This document shows positions 41,874 to 50,642 of a stretch of 64,000 nucleotides of DNA, piece by piece. How positions within the stretch are numbered: position 1 is the first letter of the stretch; every line of letters starts with the position of its first letter. Both the position numbers and the translations under genes were made by a program. This DNA is from Acinetobacter sp. ANC 3929 (GTDB lineage: Bacteria > Pseudomonadota > Gammaproteobacteria > Pseudomonadales > Moraxellaceae): the NCBI RefSeq assembly GCF_000369405.1, contig NZ_KB850000.1, positions 124,001 through 188,000 of the forward strand, in the 5' to 3' direction. Below the pieces are notes generated by a model that was not told the DNA's origin, did no database searches, and worked only from the letters and a program-made list of their open reading frames with translations.

Positions 41874-43766
41874 ATGCTCAAACGGACGCTTGCCTGCGCT
41901 TTATTTGCGATTACTGGACACGCATATTCTGCGGATATTCAAGTCACTACGTTACTCGATGAAGAGAATTATACCGGTTGCTCGTTACGAAATGCTGTAG
42001 AGTTTTTGAATCAAAGAAGCAAAAAAGAGTTCGAAAATGGTTACCGTGGATGTGGTAATAAAGATTCCTCTTCTGTGATTATTTTGAAGCGTGATCAGAC
42101 TTATCAGTTAAATTCAGCTTTAAATATCAAATCGGCAACAACTATTCAGTCAGAAATGAGTTATGACTTTAATAATACGAAAGGGTTAAATAATGCAACT
42201 ATTAAAATGGTCGGAAAAGATCGACTTTTTGTAATTGATGATGAAAATGTAGAAAAAGCTTTAATCGGTGTAAATTTTGTAGAATTAAATTTGCAGGGCT
42301 CATCTACTAAAGTGAATAACGGTGGTTTAATCCTTAATCGTGAAGAATTAGCAATCCAATATTCTCGTTTAACTGGTGGTTTGGCCAATAAAGGTGGCGC
42401 AATTTATAACGTTGGTACTTCAGCTGATGTTAAAAATACAGCGGGATATGTTTCAATCAATAACACTCTTTTACAAGGGAACAAGGCAGACCAAGGTGCA
42501 GTCATTTTTAGTGAAATGCCTAGGTATGCGATTTCACAGTCAGTGATACGTGACAATGAAGGTGTTACAGGTCCAGCAGGTGCTTTGTTATATGTACAAG
42601 AGGGCCTTAATAATGACACAATCGGTGGCGCATTATTGATAGGCTTCGCTAGTATAAAGAACAGCACTATTTTTCATAATAAAGGTGGTTATGTTGCCAA
42701 TATCCGCGAAGGTATGACTTTAAATAATAATACAATGATCAAAAATGCTGCTGGATTATATTTACAGTCGCTAAAGTGGAAAGTCACGACAGAAACCAAA
42801 GAAAATGGTGAGACGAAAGAAACAGTTAAAGAATATCCAAGTGCTTATGTATCAAATAGTATTATTGTTTCGAATGGAAATAATGATATTAGTAGTGCAG
42901 CTGAAGATAATAGCATTGTTCAAAGTAATTTTACGACCTCTGAATGTAAAGGTTTTGGTACTACCAAATGTCAGCCGAATATAATTTGGAATCAGAATGA
43001 TCCAGAGCAAAAATTGGTCGCTGGGGGAGAGAATGACGAGGGTGTGTGTGCTGCTCCGCCAGCAAAAGGCTTGCTTTGCCCATATTACACGCCAAAAGAT
43101 CAGATGCTAGGTTATTTTAAACCTCGTTTGTTAACTTCATACTTGAGTGTGGCTGATTCTCCTATTGTGAATAGAGGGCGGATTTATAGTGATGGCACAT
43201 CATACAGTTTAGGTGGTTGTGAAGGTTCCGATCAACGTGGAAAGAAACGCAGTGGTCTTGATGAATTATGTGATCTAGGCGCAATAGAGTTGTTTATTGA
43301 TCGTAGTAATATCCCAACCAATGGTATGGATATTCTTTATAAGCAAATTGCAAAATTTAGTATTCTTGATAGTTTAGCTGATGGTGAGTTACTTGACCCT
43401 GCAACATGCGAAGCGGAACTGGGCAAACGTACAGACGGCCAACCTTGGCAACCTGGTTGTTTAGAGATTGTGCAGAATCTTCATATCCCTTCCAAAGGTA
43501 AATTGACTCTAGATCAAGATGGCAACGTGACTTATGTTCCTTATAGTGACTGGCATGGCGCCGATATGTTTAAGTTACGGGTTATGACAACCATCACTCG
43601 CTTTAATGATGCAACTAGTTATTATATTGATATTCCAACGAATATTGTACAAGACCCGCCAAATAACTTCCAAAGTAAAACGGTAAATGTGAGTGGCGGT
43701 AGTTTTGGTACAGGTGTAATTCTAATGTTGTTGGGGCTAGTAGGAATACGCCGTTTTAAATCGTAA
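41874..43766 (+). CDS. rbtA: Rhombotarget A-type surface protein, CSLREA N-terminus and GlyGly-CTERM
   Basis: A 630-residue exported protein. A signal peptide ends near residue 20 (GHAYSA). A CSLREA-type motif follows as CSLRNAV (from Cys36). The middle has Asn/Gly-rich repeats typical of right-handed beta-helix proteins. The C-terminus is a GlyGly-CTERM signal: SGGS at about 607, a helix, then the basic end RRFKS. Such tails are cut by rhombosortase after type II secretion, and this protein type is named rhombotarget A in Acinetobacter. GAAGGAG gives a strong start. A paralogue follows 16 nt later. Function is unknown. Confidence 0.82.
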   Translation: MLKRTLACALFAITGHAYSADIQVTTLLDEENYTGCSLRNAVEFLNQRSKKEFENGYRGCGNKDSSSVIILKRDQTYQLNSALNIKSATTIQSEMSYDFNNTKGLNNATIKMVGKDRLFVIDDENVEKALIGVNFVELNLQGSSTKVNNGGLILNREELAIQYSRLTGGLANKGGAIYNVGTSADVKNTAGYVSINNTLLQGNKADQGAVIFSEMPRYAISQSVIRDNEGVTGPAGALLYVQEGLNNDTIGGALLIGFASIKNSTIFHNKGGYVANIREGMTLNNNTMIKNAAGLYLQSLKWKVTTETKENGETKETVKEYPSAYVSNSIIVSNGNNDISSAAEDNSIVQSNFTTSECKGFGTTKCQPNIIWNQNDPEQKLVAGGENDEGVCAAPPAKGLLCPYYTPKDQMLGYFKPRLLTSYLSVADSPIVNRGRIYSDGTSYSLGGCEGSDQRGKKRSGLDELCDLGAIELFIDRSNIPTNGMDILYKQIAKFSILDSLADGELLDPATCEAELGKRTDGQPWQPGCLEIVQNLHIPSKGKLTLDQDGNVTYVPYSDWHGADMFKLRVMTTITRFNDATSYYIDIPTNIVQDPPNNFQSKTVNVSGGSFGTGVILMLLGLVGIRRFKS

Positions 43767-43782
43767 TCAGGGATGTGATGAG

Positions 43783-46296
43783 ATGAAACATTATAAAAAA
43801 ACGTTATTGGCGACGATGATGTTGGCAACAATGCCATTATTAGCTGCCACAAGTACTCCAATCAAGGTCACAACCTTTGATGATGAAGATGGTGAAAATC
43901 TAAGTGCTTGCTCATTACGAGAGGCGATAAAAACAGCAGCTGATCGAGTATCTTTTGGTGGTTGTCCTGTGACCGACATGTCATCGACGAGCCAAAAAGT
44001 TATTGAGCTTGAAAAAGGTACGTATACACTTAAAAAGGAATTAACGCCATACACAAACATTTCAATTGTTGGTTCTAGTCCTGTGAATTGGGATGGTAAG
44101 AATGTACTGTTGAATGATGTTGTTACTCAATATCCAGCACAAATTACATTACAAACAACCATTAAAGCAGAAAATTCTCGTATTTTTAATACGACTCTTG
44201 GCAAGAATGCATTGACACTCACCAATTTGATTTTAACGGGTGGAAATAGTTCAGATCGAGGAGGTGCAATTTATGCAGGAGCTGACGTTTTATTACAAAG
44301 TTCTCAAATTTTAAATTCAAAAGCTAAAGAAGGTGGGGCAATTTTTTTAGCAGGCCCATCGTCATCATTGACGCTATCTCAAAGCTTGATTCAAGGGAAT
44401 CAGGCGGAAAATGGTAGTGTACTTGCGATGAGTTGTAAAAACGATCTACAGTATTCTATACATACGATTAATCTTCTTTCGAATAGCTTTGTTGGCAACG
44501 GTGCTGCAAATTCGAAAAGCATGATCGAGTTCTGTGGTACGGCTAAAGTTGATTTGAGCACTAACACCATTGCTCAAAATACTGTAAATTCGACTACAGG
44601 GAATTTGATTAAATTCTCTGGTGATACCAAAGCCGGTACAGATCCTAAACCAGATGATCCATCCAGTATTCTAAGTAGTAGCAGTTCTTTATCTCTGACA
44701 AGTAATACAATTGTTGAGAATAAGGCTTTTACGACCCTATTATATGACAAGCTAGGGACTAAGACATTAGCATTTAACATTATTGCCTATAATGGAGGCG
44801 GTAATAGTTATGCTTGTCGGTATTTACTAGGTGCGGCAGCAGAACTGGAAGAGGTTAAATTAAATGTTCAATATAATGCTCTTGTACTAAAAGAAGAAAA
44901 TTCTACCTTGCCTATTAATAATGTATGTGATGTGCCAAAGGAATCACTGAAAGAGAATAAAACCAATATTAATATAGCAAAAGTTGATAATATTCGAACT
45001 TTATTAGGCCCTTTGCAAGACCCTACGGAGCATACAGCATTTTTGCCTATCTACTATCCAGAGAAAAATGCCATACCTGTTACTGTGGGCAATGATACGA
45101 AGCTTGTTGGTTTATTAGACACGGGCGTTTCAGGTTGTAGTAAAACAGATCAACGTGGTCTTGCTCGTATTACCGATGGAACATTGTATTATGACCCTAA
45201 TGCACGCAATACTTGTGACATCGGTTCTGTTGAATTAATGAAGTTTACAGCGGGTGATATAACTGATGTTTCCAATACTTCTATTGGTGGGAAGATCGCT
45301 GACTATCAGGTACAATACGACTTTTTTAATGATTTGGTTAAAAATCCAAACAATCCAGACTTTTTAACCTATTATAAATCTCGTTTGGATCAGTATCAAA
45401 GGTTATTAAAATATACCAAAGAAAATCTAAAATACCGTGCGATTTATCTTGATTTAAGAAACTATCAATTACCTTTACCACAAGATGTACAGCAAAATGA
45501 TCAGAAAAAGAGTTATAAATTACAATTCTTTAGCCCTGAGCTATATGAGGTTGTAGCAGAGCCTTTAGGTAAGGGACAAATTAATGATGCTGTTACTGAT
45601 ATAGATGAAAGTGATAAAAAGAATTTAGTTTGCCAATGGAATCCTGATTTACAGCAAATTATTTTCTATCGTAAGGATGATACGATTACTCAAGCTGGTG
45701 ATCAGATTTTCTGTAAATATACAATTACATTAAAATCAGATAAGAATGTAAAGTCATCAGGATTAATTAAGGCTACGTTCACTAATATTGCACCAGTGGT
45801 AAAAGATACATCATTAACTTTTAAATATCAGGCAAAACAAAAATTAAGTTTGAACTTACTCGATTTTGCAAATGATGATGGGGATACTGGCGTAGGTGGA
45901 GCGGGCCCAGAAAGCAATCCGAATAAACCTCATTTTTGGAAGAATGCGGATGGGGTTGAATTACCAATCCGTTTAATCGATGTGCCTAAAAATGATTTAG
46001 GTATCACTGCGGATCGTCAAGGGCCATGTCCAGTACCTGATCAAAAAGAAACTTGTTATGGTGGTAATATCTATGTACAAGAAGTTAATACATTTAATCC
46101 ATTTAACTTCTCATTTAAATACCAAGTTTATGATGCTAACGGTATGATCTCAAGTAATACAGCTACAGTGCGAACAATTAGTACAGCAACGACTACTGAT
46201 GACACACGTAAAGCAAGTAGTGGTGGCGGTAGCTTAGGTTTCTACTCAGTATTCGGATTATTAGGTTTATTGGCCTACCGTCGTTTCAGAAAATAA
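43783..46296 (+). CDS. Second CSLREA/GlyGly-CTERM protein, rhombotarget-like paralogue
   Basis: An 837-residue relative of the preceding protein, 16 nt downstream and so in the same operon. The signal peptide is MKHYKKTLLATMMLATMPLL then AA. The motif CSLREAI starts at Cys43. Beta-helix-like repeats follow (about 110-350), with QGNQAENGSV and NTIVENKAF-type turns. A DQRGLAR block (about 453) equals DQRGKKR in the first protein. A cadherin-like Ig region and the tail SSGGGSLG (from 812), a helix and YRRFRK complete it. It has several paired cysteines. Substrate or partner is unknown. Confidence 0.8.
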   Translation: MKHYKKTLLATMMLATMPLLAATSTPIKVTTFDDEDGENLSACSLREAIKTAADRVSFGGCPVTDMSSTSQKVIELEKGTYTLKKELTPYTNISIVGSSPVNWDGKNVLLNDVVTQYPAQITLQTTIKAENSRIFNTTLGKNALTLTNLILTGGNSSDRGGAIYAGADVLLQSSQILNSKAKEGGAIFLAGPSSSLTLSQSLIQGNQAENGSVLAMSCKNDLQYSIHTINLLSNSFVGNGAANSKSMIEFCGTAKVDLSTNTIAQNTVNSTTGNLIKFSGDTKAGTDPKPDDPSSILSSSSSLSLTSNTIVENKAFTTLLYDKLGTKTLAFNIIAYNGGGNSYACRYLLGAAAELEEVKLNVQYNALVLKEENSTLPINNVCDVPKESLKENKTNINIAKVDNIRTLLGPLQDPTEHTAFLPIYYPEKNAIPVTVGNDTKLVGLLDTGVSGCSKTDQRGLARITDGTLYYDPNARNTCDIGSVELMKFTAGDITDVSNTSIGGKIADYQVQYDFFNDLVKNPNNPDFLTYYKSRLDQYQRLLKYTKENLKYRAIYLDLRNYQLPLPQDVQQNDQKKSYKLQFFSPELYEVVAEPLGKGQINDAVTDIDESDKKNLVCQWNPDLQQIIFYRKDDTITQAGDQIFCKYTITLKSDKNVKSSGLIKATFTNIAPVVKDTSLTFKYQAKQKLSLNLLDFANDDGDTGVGGAGPESNPNKPHFWKNADGVELPIRLIDVPKNDLGITADRQGPCPVPDQKETCYGGNIYVQEVNTFNPFNFSFKYQVYDANGMISSNTATVRTISTATTTDDTRKASSGGGSLGFYSVFGLLGLLAYRRFRK

Positions 46297-46310
46297 GCCT
46301 ATCAAAGATA

Positions 46311-46338
46311 AAAAATAGCGCCTAAAGGCGCTATTTTT
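46311..46338. terminator. Bidirectional terminator between the rhombotarget operon and the sigma-factor operon
   Basis: A perfect stem AAAAATAGCGCC (46311-46322) with GGCGCTATTTTT (46327-46338) and loop TAAA. Confidence 0.93.
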
Positions 46339-46365
46339 ATTTTAAATATTCATGGAAATAAAAAA

Positions 46366-46755
46366 TTAATGCTCAGCGTACTTGGTGAGGTATTCTTCTC
46401 TGATATTCACGCGTTCTTCGGTACTGGCATTTTGCATACGTTTACGCAAAGTATTGCGCTCTTGTGTACTCATCTTCTGCCAAACATCTCGCATTTTCTG
46501 CTTTTCTTCTTCAGGCAGTTGGGTGAACCATTCCATGCGTTGTTGTAATTGTGAGCTTTGGTTTGTCGGAATTTCCTTCAAAGTTTGATAGCGTTTGATT
46601 AAAACACGCTGCTCTTCAGGTGACAAATCATCCCAAGCTTCTTCAGTTGTTGGTTTGTTCGGTTTGGAGAATACCCAAAAGCGTTCTGAACCTGCAAAAC
46701 TGGTTTGTAATAAGCTGAGTGTACACACAACAAGTGCTAATTTTTTAGCTGCCAT
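46366..46755 (-). CDS. DUF3106-type periplasmic protein
   Basis: A 129-residue exported protein. From ATG 46755 a signal peptide (LALVVCTLSLLQTSFAG) is followed by a charged, all-helical part. It has repeated turns of the form LSPEEQRVL, LPEEEKQKM, MSTQERNTL and ASTEERVNI, which is the DUF3106 pattern and recalls the LTxxQ repeats of the periplasmic stress proteins Spy and CpxP. The longer frame to 46803 lies inside the upstream gene and lacks a signal peptide. It is third in a sigma-factor unit and overlaps the preceding gene by 11 nt. It may be the stress sensor or output of that unit. Confidence 0.78.
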   Translation of the reverse strand: MAAKKLALVVCTLSLLQTSFAGSERFWVFSKPNKPTTEEAWDDLSPEEQRVLIKRYQTLKEIPTNQSSQLQQRMEWFTQLPEEEKQKMRDVWQKMSTQERNTLRKRMQNASTEERVNIREEYLTKYAEH

Positions 46756-47068
46756 GTGGAACTTTATCCTCACCCAAAACCAATAACATTTCCATATCTT
46801 CAACCATTTGTGGTGAAAGTTTGGGATTCACAACAACTTGGTTCTGTGGTTGATCAGCCATTTGTAAGGAACTCGGCAGAACAACAATACCCATGATTGC
46901 CGCAGCGAGTGCGAAACCACTCATTTTCCAAACACTGTAATAAGATGTTGGTTTTTTCTGAACCGTATCGAGAACATGGTTCATCACCAACATTTTGTTG
47001 TGATGTTGCTCTCTGGCAAGCTGATCAAGCTTGGATGTTACGTGTTTGGTGAATTCATCTTTTTTCAT
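46745..47068 (-). CDS. Probable anti-sigma factor, DUF3619-like membrane protein
   Basis: A 107-residue protein with a cytoplasmic N-terminal part (MKKDEFTKHVTSKLDQLA), one helix (MSGFALAAAIMGIVVLP, about 49-65) and a short periplasmic tail ending in HGS. Single-helix proteins directly behind an ECF sigma gene are usually anti-sigma factors. In betaproteobacteria the order sigma, DUF3619, DUF3106 is common, and this gene matches the middle member in size and place. Its start overlaps the sigma gene by 14 nt and its end overlaps the DUF3106 gene. Anti-sigma activity is inferred. Confidence 0.68.
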   Translation of the reverse strand: MKKDEFTKHVTSKLDQLAREQHHNKMLVMNHVLDTVQKKPTSYYSVWKMSGFALAAAIMGIVVLPSSLQMADQPQNQVVVNPKLSPQMVEDMEMLLVLGEDKVPHGS

Positions 47069-47693
47069 CTGATGATCCTCCCGTATGTGGGTTTAAGTGC
47101 TCTAGAGCAATTCTGAGTCCCTGAATTGCACGGTGGTAATGTGTTTTCACACTGCCTTCACTACAATCCATAATCTGTGCTGTGGTCATCGTATCAAAGC
47201 CTTCCCATGCTCTTAGCATAAATGCTTGTTGTTGACGGACTGGTAGTTGGTTGACTGCTGCTTGAATTTCGTCCATTGTCACTTCTTGATCAAGAAAATC
47301 AAAAGGATTGGGAGTTGATTCATCTACAACATCAATCATTTCCTCGTCATCATCTAAACTAATCTTTTTGAATAATGAGAAGGGAGTTGCACGACGTGCT
47401 TCTTTACGTCTCCAATCTTGGAGTTTGTTATTTAAAATGGTGTAGAACAGGGGATACCATTCTTCTATATTTTTATCAGCGTATGATTTATGCAAGGAAA
47501 TAAAGGCTTCCTGCACTAAATCCATCGCAATGCCTTGTTGTCCTTGAGTTGCACTTTCCATCATCACCAATGCACGACCTGTAACGTCTTGCATAAAAAT
47601 ACGCAGACGTTGTTCAACCGTACTGCGATCAGTACTGGTTTCAGTTCGAGCCTGTTTCGGTGCTAAATCCATAGAGATGGAAAATCCTGTCAT
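47055..47693 (-). CDS. ECF-type RNA polymerase sigma factor
   Basis: A 212-residue sigma-70-family protein with only regions 2 and 4, hence extracytoplasmic-function type. Region 2 includes AMDLVQEAFISLHKSY and WYPLFYTILNNKLQDWRRKEAR. Region 4 shows AVNQLPVRQQQAFMLRAWEG and the helix-turn-helix MTTAQIMDCSEGSVKTHYHR. GGTGGG lies before ATG 47693. It heads an operon with the DUF3619-like and DUF3106 genes. The 137-bp gap upstream may hold an autoregulated promoter. The regulon is unknown. Confidence 0.88.
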   Translation of the reverse strand: MTGFSISMDLAPKQARTETSTDRSTVEQRLRIFMQDVTGRALVMMESATQGQQGIAMDLVQEAFISLHKSYADKNIEEWYPLFYTILNNKLQDWRRKEARRATPFSLFKKISLDDDEEMIDVVDESTPNPFDFLDQEVTMDEIQAAVNQLPVRQQQAFMLRAWEGFDTMTTAQIMDCSEGSVKTHYHRAIQGLRIALEHLNPHTGGSSDEKR

Positions 47694-47830
47694 GGATACC
47701 CACCATTAATTCCAATTCATTAATCATATAACGTTGAAACTGGTGGGCGCGTTGACAACTTAAGCAATTATTTTTAGTAGTGTAATTGATTTTCTCAGTA
47801 AAAAATCGTATTTAAAATAATTTAACGTTT

Positions 47831-48607
47831 TTACTGACGTTGGCGTACCATTTCAAAAAAGCAAATTGATCCTGCAATTGCAACATTGAGCGACTCTTGT
47901 CCACCTGGCTGAGGAATGGCGACTGCCTTTGCATGTTCTAAAGCATAGTCACTCGCACCTTGGCCTTCATTACCTAAAATCCATACACAAGGTTGTGTTA
48001 AATCTTGCTCATACAGACTGGTCGATTGATGTGAGCTGGTAACTAAAACAGGAATTTGAAATTTTGGAAGAATGTCTTGTAATTGAAAGTTTTCAAAACA
48101 ATGAAGACTAAAGTGAGCTCCCATGCCCGCTCTAAGTACACGGGGAGACCATAGTGTAGCCGAGCCTTGGGTACAAATCACTTGTTTGATGTTCGCCGCA
48201 GCAGCTGAACGCAGTAATGTTCCCACATTACCTGGATCTTGAATGTTTTCTAGAATTAAAGTATCTACTTCAAAATCAATTGTTACTGATGTTTTTGGAA
48301 GATCAATAATAGCTAAACAAGGTAGAGTCGTGCCTAAAGTACTTAAATCTTTATAGAGGACTTCGCTAATCACGAAAACATGGCCTTGATGTAGCTCGAT
48401 GACTTCTTGTAAATCAGGATGTTCTAATGCTTGTTCAGTGGTAAATAAAGAAAAGAGTTTTTTCTGTTGTTGCAACCAAGCTAAACAAAGATGTGTACCT
48501 TCTAGAACAGTTTGTTGATGTTTTTTTCGAGCGCTATTGAGCTCGATTAAGCCACGCAAATGTTTGATTTTTGCATTGTCTTTTGATTCTAGAAAAATAA
48601 CCGCCAT
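47831..48607 (-). CDS. TrmH/SpoU family RNA 2'-O-methyltransferase
   Basis: An AdoMet-dependent rRNA or tRNA ribose methyltransferase of the SPOUT class with 258 residues. An N-terminal substrate-binding domain (VLEGTHLCLAWL) precedes the knotted domain. SpoU motifs 1-3 are IQDPGNVGTLLRSAAAA, WILGNEGQGAS and IPQPGGQESLNVAIAGSI. The start is ATG 48607 because the longer frame runs into the fbp terminator. It resembles TsnR/RlmB-type enzymes, but the exact RNA target cannot be told. Confidence 0.88.
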   Translation of the reverse strand: MAVIFLESKDNAKIKHLRGLIELNSARKKHQQTVLEGTHLCLAWLQQQKKLFSLFTTEQALEHPDLQEVIELHQGHVFVISEVLYKDLSTLGTTLPCLAIIDLPKTSVTIDFEVDTLILENIQDPGNVGTLLRSAAAANIKQVICTQGSATLWSPRVLRAGMGAHFSLHCFENFQLQDILPKFQIPVLVTSSHQSTSLYEQDLTQPCVWILGNEGQGASDYALEHAKAVAIPQPGGQESLNVAIAGSICFFEMVRQRQ

Positions 48608-48623
48608 AAAGTAAACATCCAAA

Positions 48624-48649
48624 AAGGCATTATAATATTATAATGCCTT
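48624..48649 (-). terminator. 26-bp perfect palindrome acting as fbp terminator
   Basis: AAGGCATTATAAT is followed directly by its reverse complement. On the minus strand five T's follow. It lies between fbp and the methyltransferase gene, 16 bp before the latter's start codon, so it may also shape that gene's leader. Confidence 0.7.
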
Positions 48650-48665
48650 GATTATTAAAAAATAA

Positions 48666-49637
48666 TTAATGATAGCTCGTCACAAGCTCAACTTCGTTTT
48701 TAGAACCAATAATGACTGGAACACGTTGATGCAATTCAGTTGGTTGAATGTCCATAATGCGGACACGGCCTGTAGTTGATGCACCACCAGCTTGTTCGAT
48801 TAACATACTCATAGGGTTCGCTTCATACATTAAACGTAAACGGCCCGCTTTTTTAGGATCTTTTAGATCGTAAGGGTAAAGGAAAATACCACCACGGCAT
48901 AAGATACGATGAATGTCACCCACCATACACGCAACCCAACGCATGTTGAAATCTTTTTCACGTACTGATGTTTTACCAGCCAAAAGCTCATCGATATAAC
49001 GTTTTACAGGGTTTTCCCAATGACGTTGGTTTGATGAGTTGATGGCAAATTCTTGTGTATCTGCTGAAACCTGAACTTGCTCAGTGGTAAGTACGAAAGT
49101 TTGAGTTGTTGGATCAAAAGTAAAGAACACAACGCCCGCACCTACCGTAAGCGCTAACATGGTAGATGGACCATAAAGTACATAACCTGCAGCAACTTGT
49201 TCAGTTCCTGCTTGCATAAAATCAGCAGATTGAGTTACAGCATTTTTTGCTGGAAGAATCGAGAAAATGGTACCAACACACATATTAATATCAATATTGC
49301 TTGACCCATCTAATGGATCAAACAATACCAGATATTTTCCGTTTTCTTGTGCAGGGGTGAAGTCATCTAATTCTTCTGATGCTAAGCCACCAACTTGTGG
49401 ATGAACTTTTAAAGCATCAATTAGATAATCATTTGAAATAACGTCTAATTTTTTTTGTGTTTCACCCTGAACATTTTCATTGCCAGCGCTGCCTAAAATC
49501 CCGGCCAAAGCACCTTTTTGTAATGCTTGGTCAATGGTTTGACACGTTGCCGCAATGGTTTCGATAACTTGTGCCAACTCTGGAGTCAAATTCCCATTTT
49601 GTTGTTCTAAGTATTGGGTCAAAGTAAGGTTTGACAT
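48666..49637 (-). CDS. fbp: Fructose-1,6-bisphosphatase class I
   Basis: The gluconeogenic enzyme that hydrolyses fructose 1,6-bisphosphate, 323 residues. The metal-binding motif is [11 protein letters not shown] (from Asp107), with GLASEE (85-90) before it. Substrate-binding parts are [20 protein letters not shown] then [20 protein letters not shown] and [13 protein letters not shown]. All are standard class I. Gluconeogenesis is central in Acinetobacter, which lacks standard glycolysis. It is divergent from the small 61-residue gene. It ends at the palindromic terminator 48624-48649. Confidence 0.96.
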   Translation of the reverse strand: MSNLTLTQYLEQQNGNLTPELAQVIETIAATCQTIDQALQKGALAGILGSAGNENVQGETQKKLDVISNDYLIDALKVHPQVGGLASEELDDFTPAQENGKYLVLFDPLDGSSNIDINMCVGTIFSILPAKNAVTQSADFMQAGTEQVAAGYVLYGPSTMLALTVGAGVVFFTFDPTTQTFVLTTEQVQVSADTQEFAINSSNQRHWENPVKRYIDELLAGKTSVREKDFNMRWVACMVGDIHRILCRGGIFLYPYDLKDPKKAGRLRLMYEANPMSMLIEQAGGASTTGRVRIMDIQPTELHQRVPVIIGSKNEVELVTSYH

Positions 49638-49814
49638 ATTAAATAGCTCCAGTTTGGCCGTGTCAAAAAATGATAAAAAAAGAATGTGGCTATTCTAGAT
49701 GAGATCACATAAAAATAAAAATTATCTTACTTTATTTATGTTGCTTTTATGATTACAAGCACGTGATTACATGCTATGTTGGACAGATACTAGACAGGAT
49801 GTTTGGAGATTAAG

Positions 49815-50000
49815 ATGTCAACCAAGAATTTTGAGGCGACCCCCACACCAAGTGAGCCAATTAGCTTAGATACGATTTCTAAAGAAAATGTGAAGGATGC
49901 ATGGAAAGAGTATGAAGCCAAGCCTGAATATAAAGATTTCAATAAGCACGATATGATTGAGTCGATGCAACCAGAGTCTAAATCTCAATCATCATCTTGA
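49815..50000 (+). CDS. Small hydrophilic protein, unknown
   Basis: A 61-residue protein rich in Ser, Glu, Lys and Pro, with no signal peptide or membrane helix. The central part SKENVKDAWKEYEAKPEYKD is likely helical and both ends look disordered. GGAG 8 nt before ATG 49815 is a convincing ribosome binding site, so the gene is probably real. An in-frame start at 49803 is less likely. It is isolated between fbp (divergent) and pal (convergent), with a shared terminator downstream. I recognise no family. Confidence 0.6.
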   Translation: MSTKNFEATPTPSEPISLDTISKENVKDAWKEYEAKPEYKDFNKHDMIESMQPESKSQSSS

Positions 50001-50007
50001 TCCAAAA

Positions 50008-50041
50008 ATAAAAATGCCCACATGTAGTGAGCATTTTATTT
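50008..50041. terminator. Terminator between the small gene and pal
   Basis: Stem AAAATGC-CAC / GTG-GCATTTT with one mismatch (50011-50021 and 50027-50037). T-rich tracts on both strands make it bidirectional. Confidence 0.65.
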
Positions 50042-50053
50042 AAAACTAAACCA

Positions 50054-50620
50054 TTATTTTAATAATGGTGGAACTGCTTCGTAATTGATTTCTACACGAC
50101 GGTTTTCTTTCCATGCCGCTTCGTCATGACCTGCATTCACCGGTGATTCTTTACCATAGCTGACCGCTTCAAGTTGTTGCGGATTTACACCATTGGTGAT
50201 TAAGAAACTTTCAACAGCTTTCGCGCGACGTTCACCCAAAGCCATGTTGTATTCACGTGTACCACGTTCATCTGTATGACCTGTTAATGCAACACGAGAG
50301 TTGGCATTCGCGACTAAGAATTGTGCATGCGATTGTAGAGTTTGATAATCTTCGTTTGATAAATCGCTGCTGTCATAATTAAAGTGCACAACGCGTTTTG
50401 CTAAAAATGCTTTGTTTGCAGCAGTGACACCTTTTGACGATGCACCTGCTAAATTTTGTGCATTTAAAGCTGCATCTTCACTTAAGCCATCAGTGCTTAC
50501 GGTAGATGAGCCATTTGGTGTGTTGCCCGCAGTGATTTCAGCAGCAGGCTTACGGCTTGCACAGCCAGTAAAAACGAGCGTTGCAGCAATCAGCGGAAGC
50601 GTTAGATATTTAATGTTCAT
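50054..50620 (-). CDS. pal: Peptidoglycan-associated lipoprotein Pal
   Basis: An outer-membrane lipoprotein that binds peptidoglycan and TolB, the outer end of the Tol-Pal machine. From ATG 50620 it has 188 residues. The lipobox is VFTGC with Cys20. The OmpA-like domain (about 80-185) includes [35 protein letters not shown] and [12 protein letters not shown] precedes ATG 50620; the longer frame to 50677 runs into the tolB end. It is last in ybgC-tolQRAB-pal, 22 nt after tolB. Confidence 0.96.
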   Translation of the reverse strand: MNIKYLTLPLIAATLVFTGCASRKPAAEITAGNTPNGSSTVSTDGLSEDAALNAQNLAGASSKGVTAANKAFLAKRVVHFNYDSSDLSNEDYQTLQSHAQFLVANANSRVALTGHTDERGTREYNMALGERRAKAVESFLITNGVNPQQLEAVSYGKESPVNAGHDEAAWKENRRVEINYEAVPPLLK

Positions 50621-50642
50621 ACGATTCTCCAATCGATTAAAT

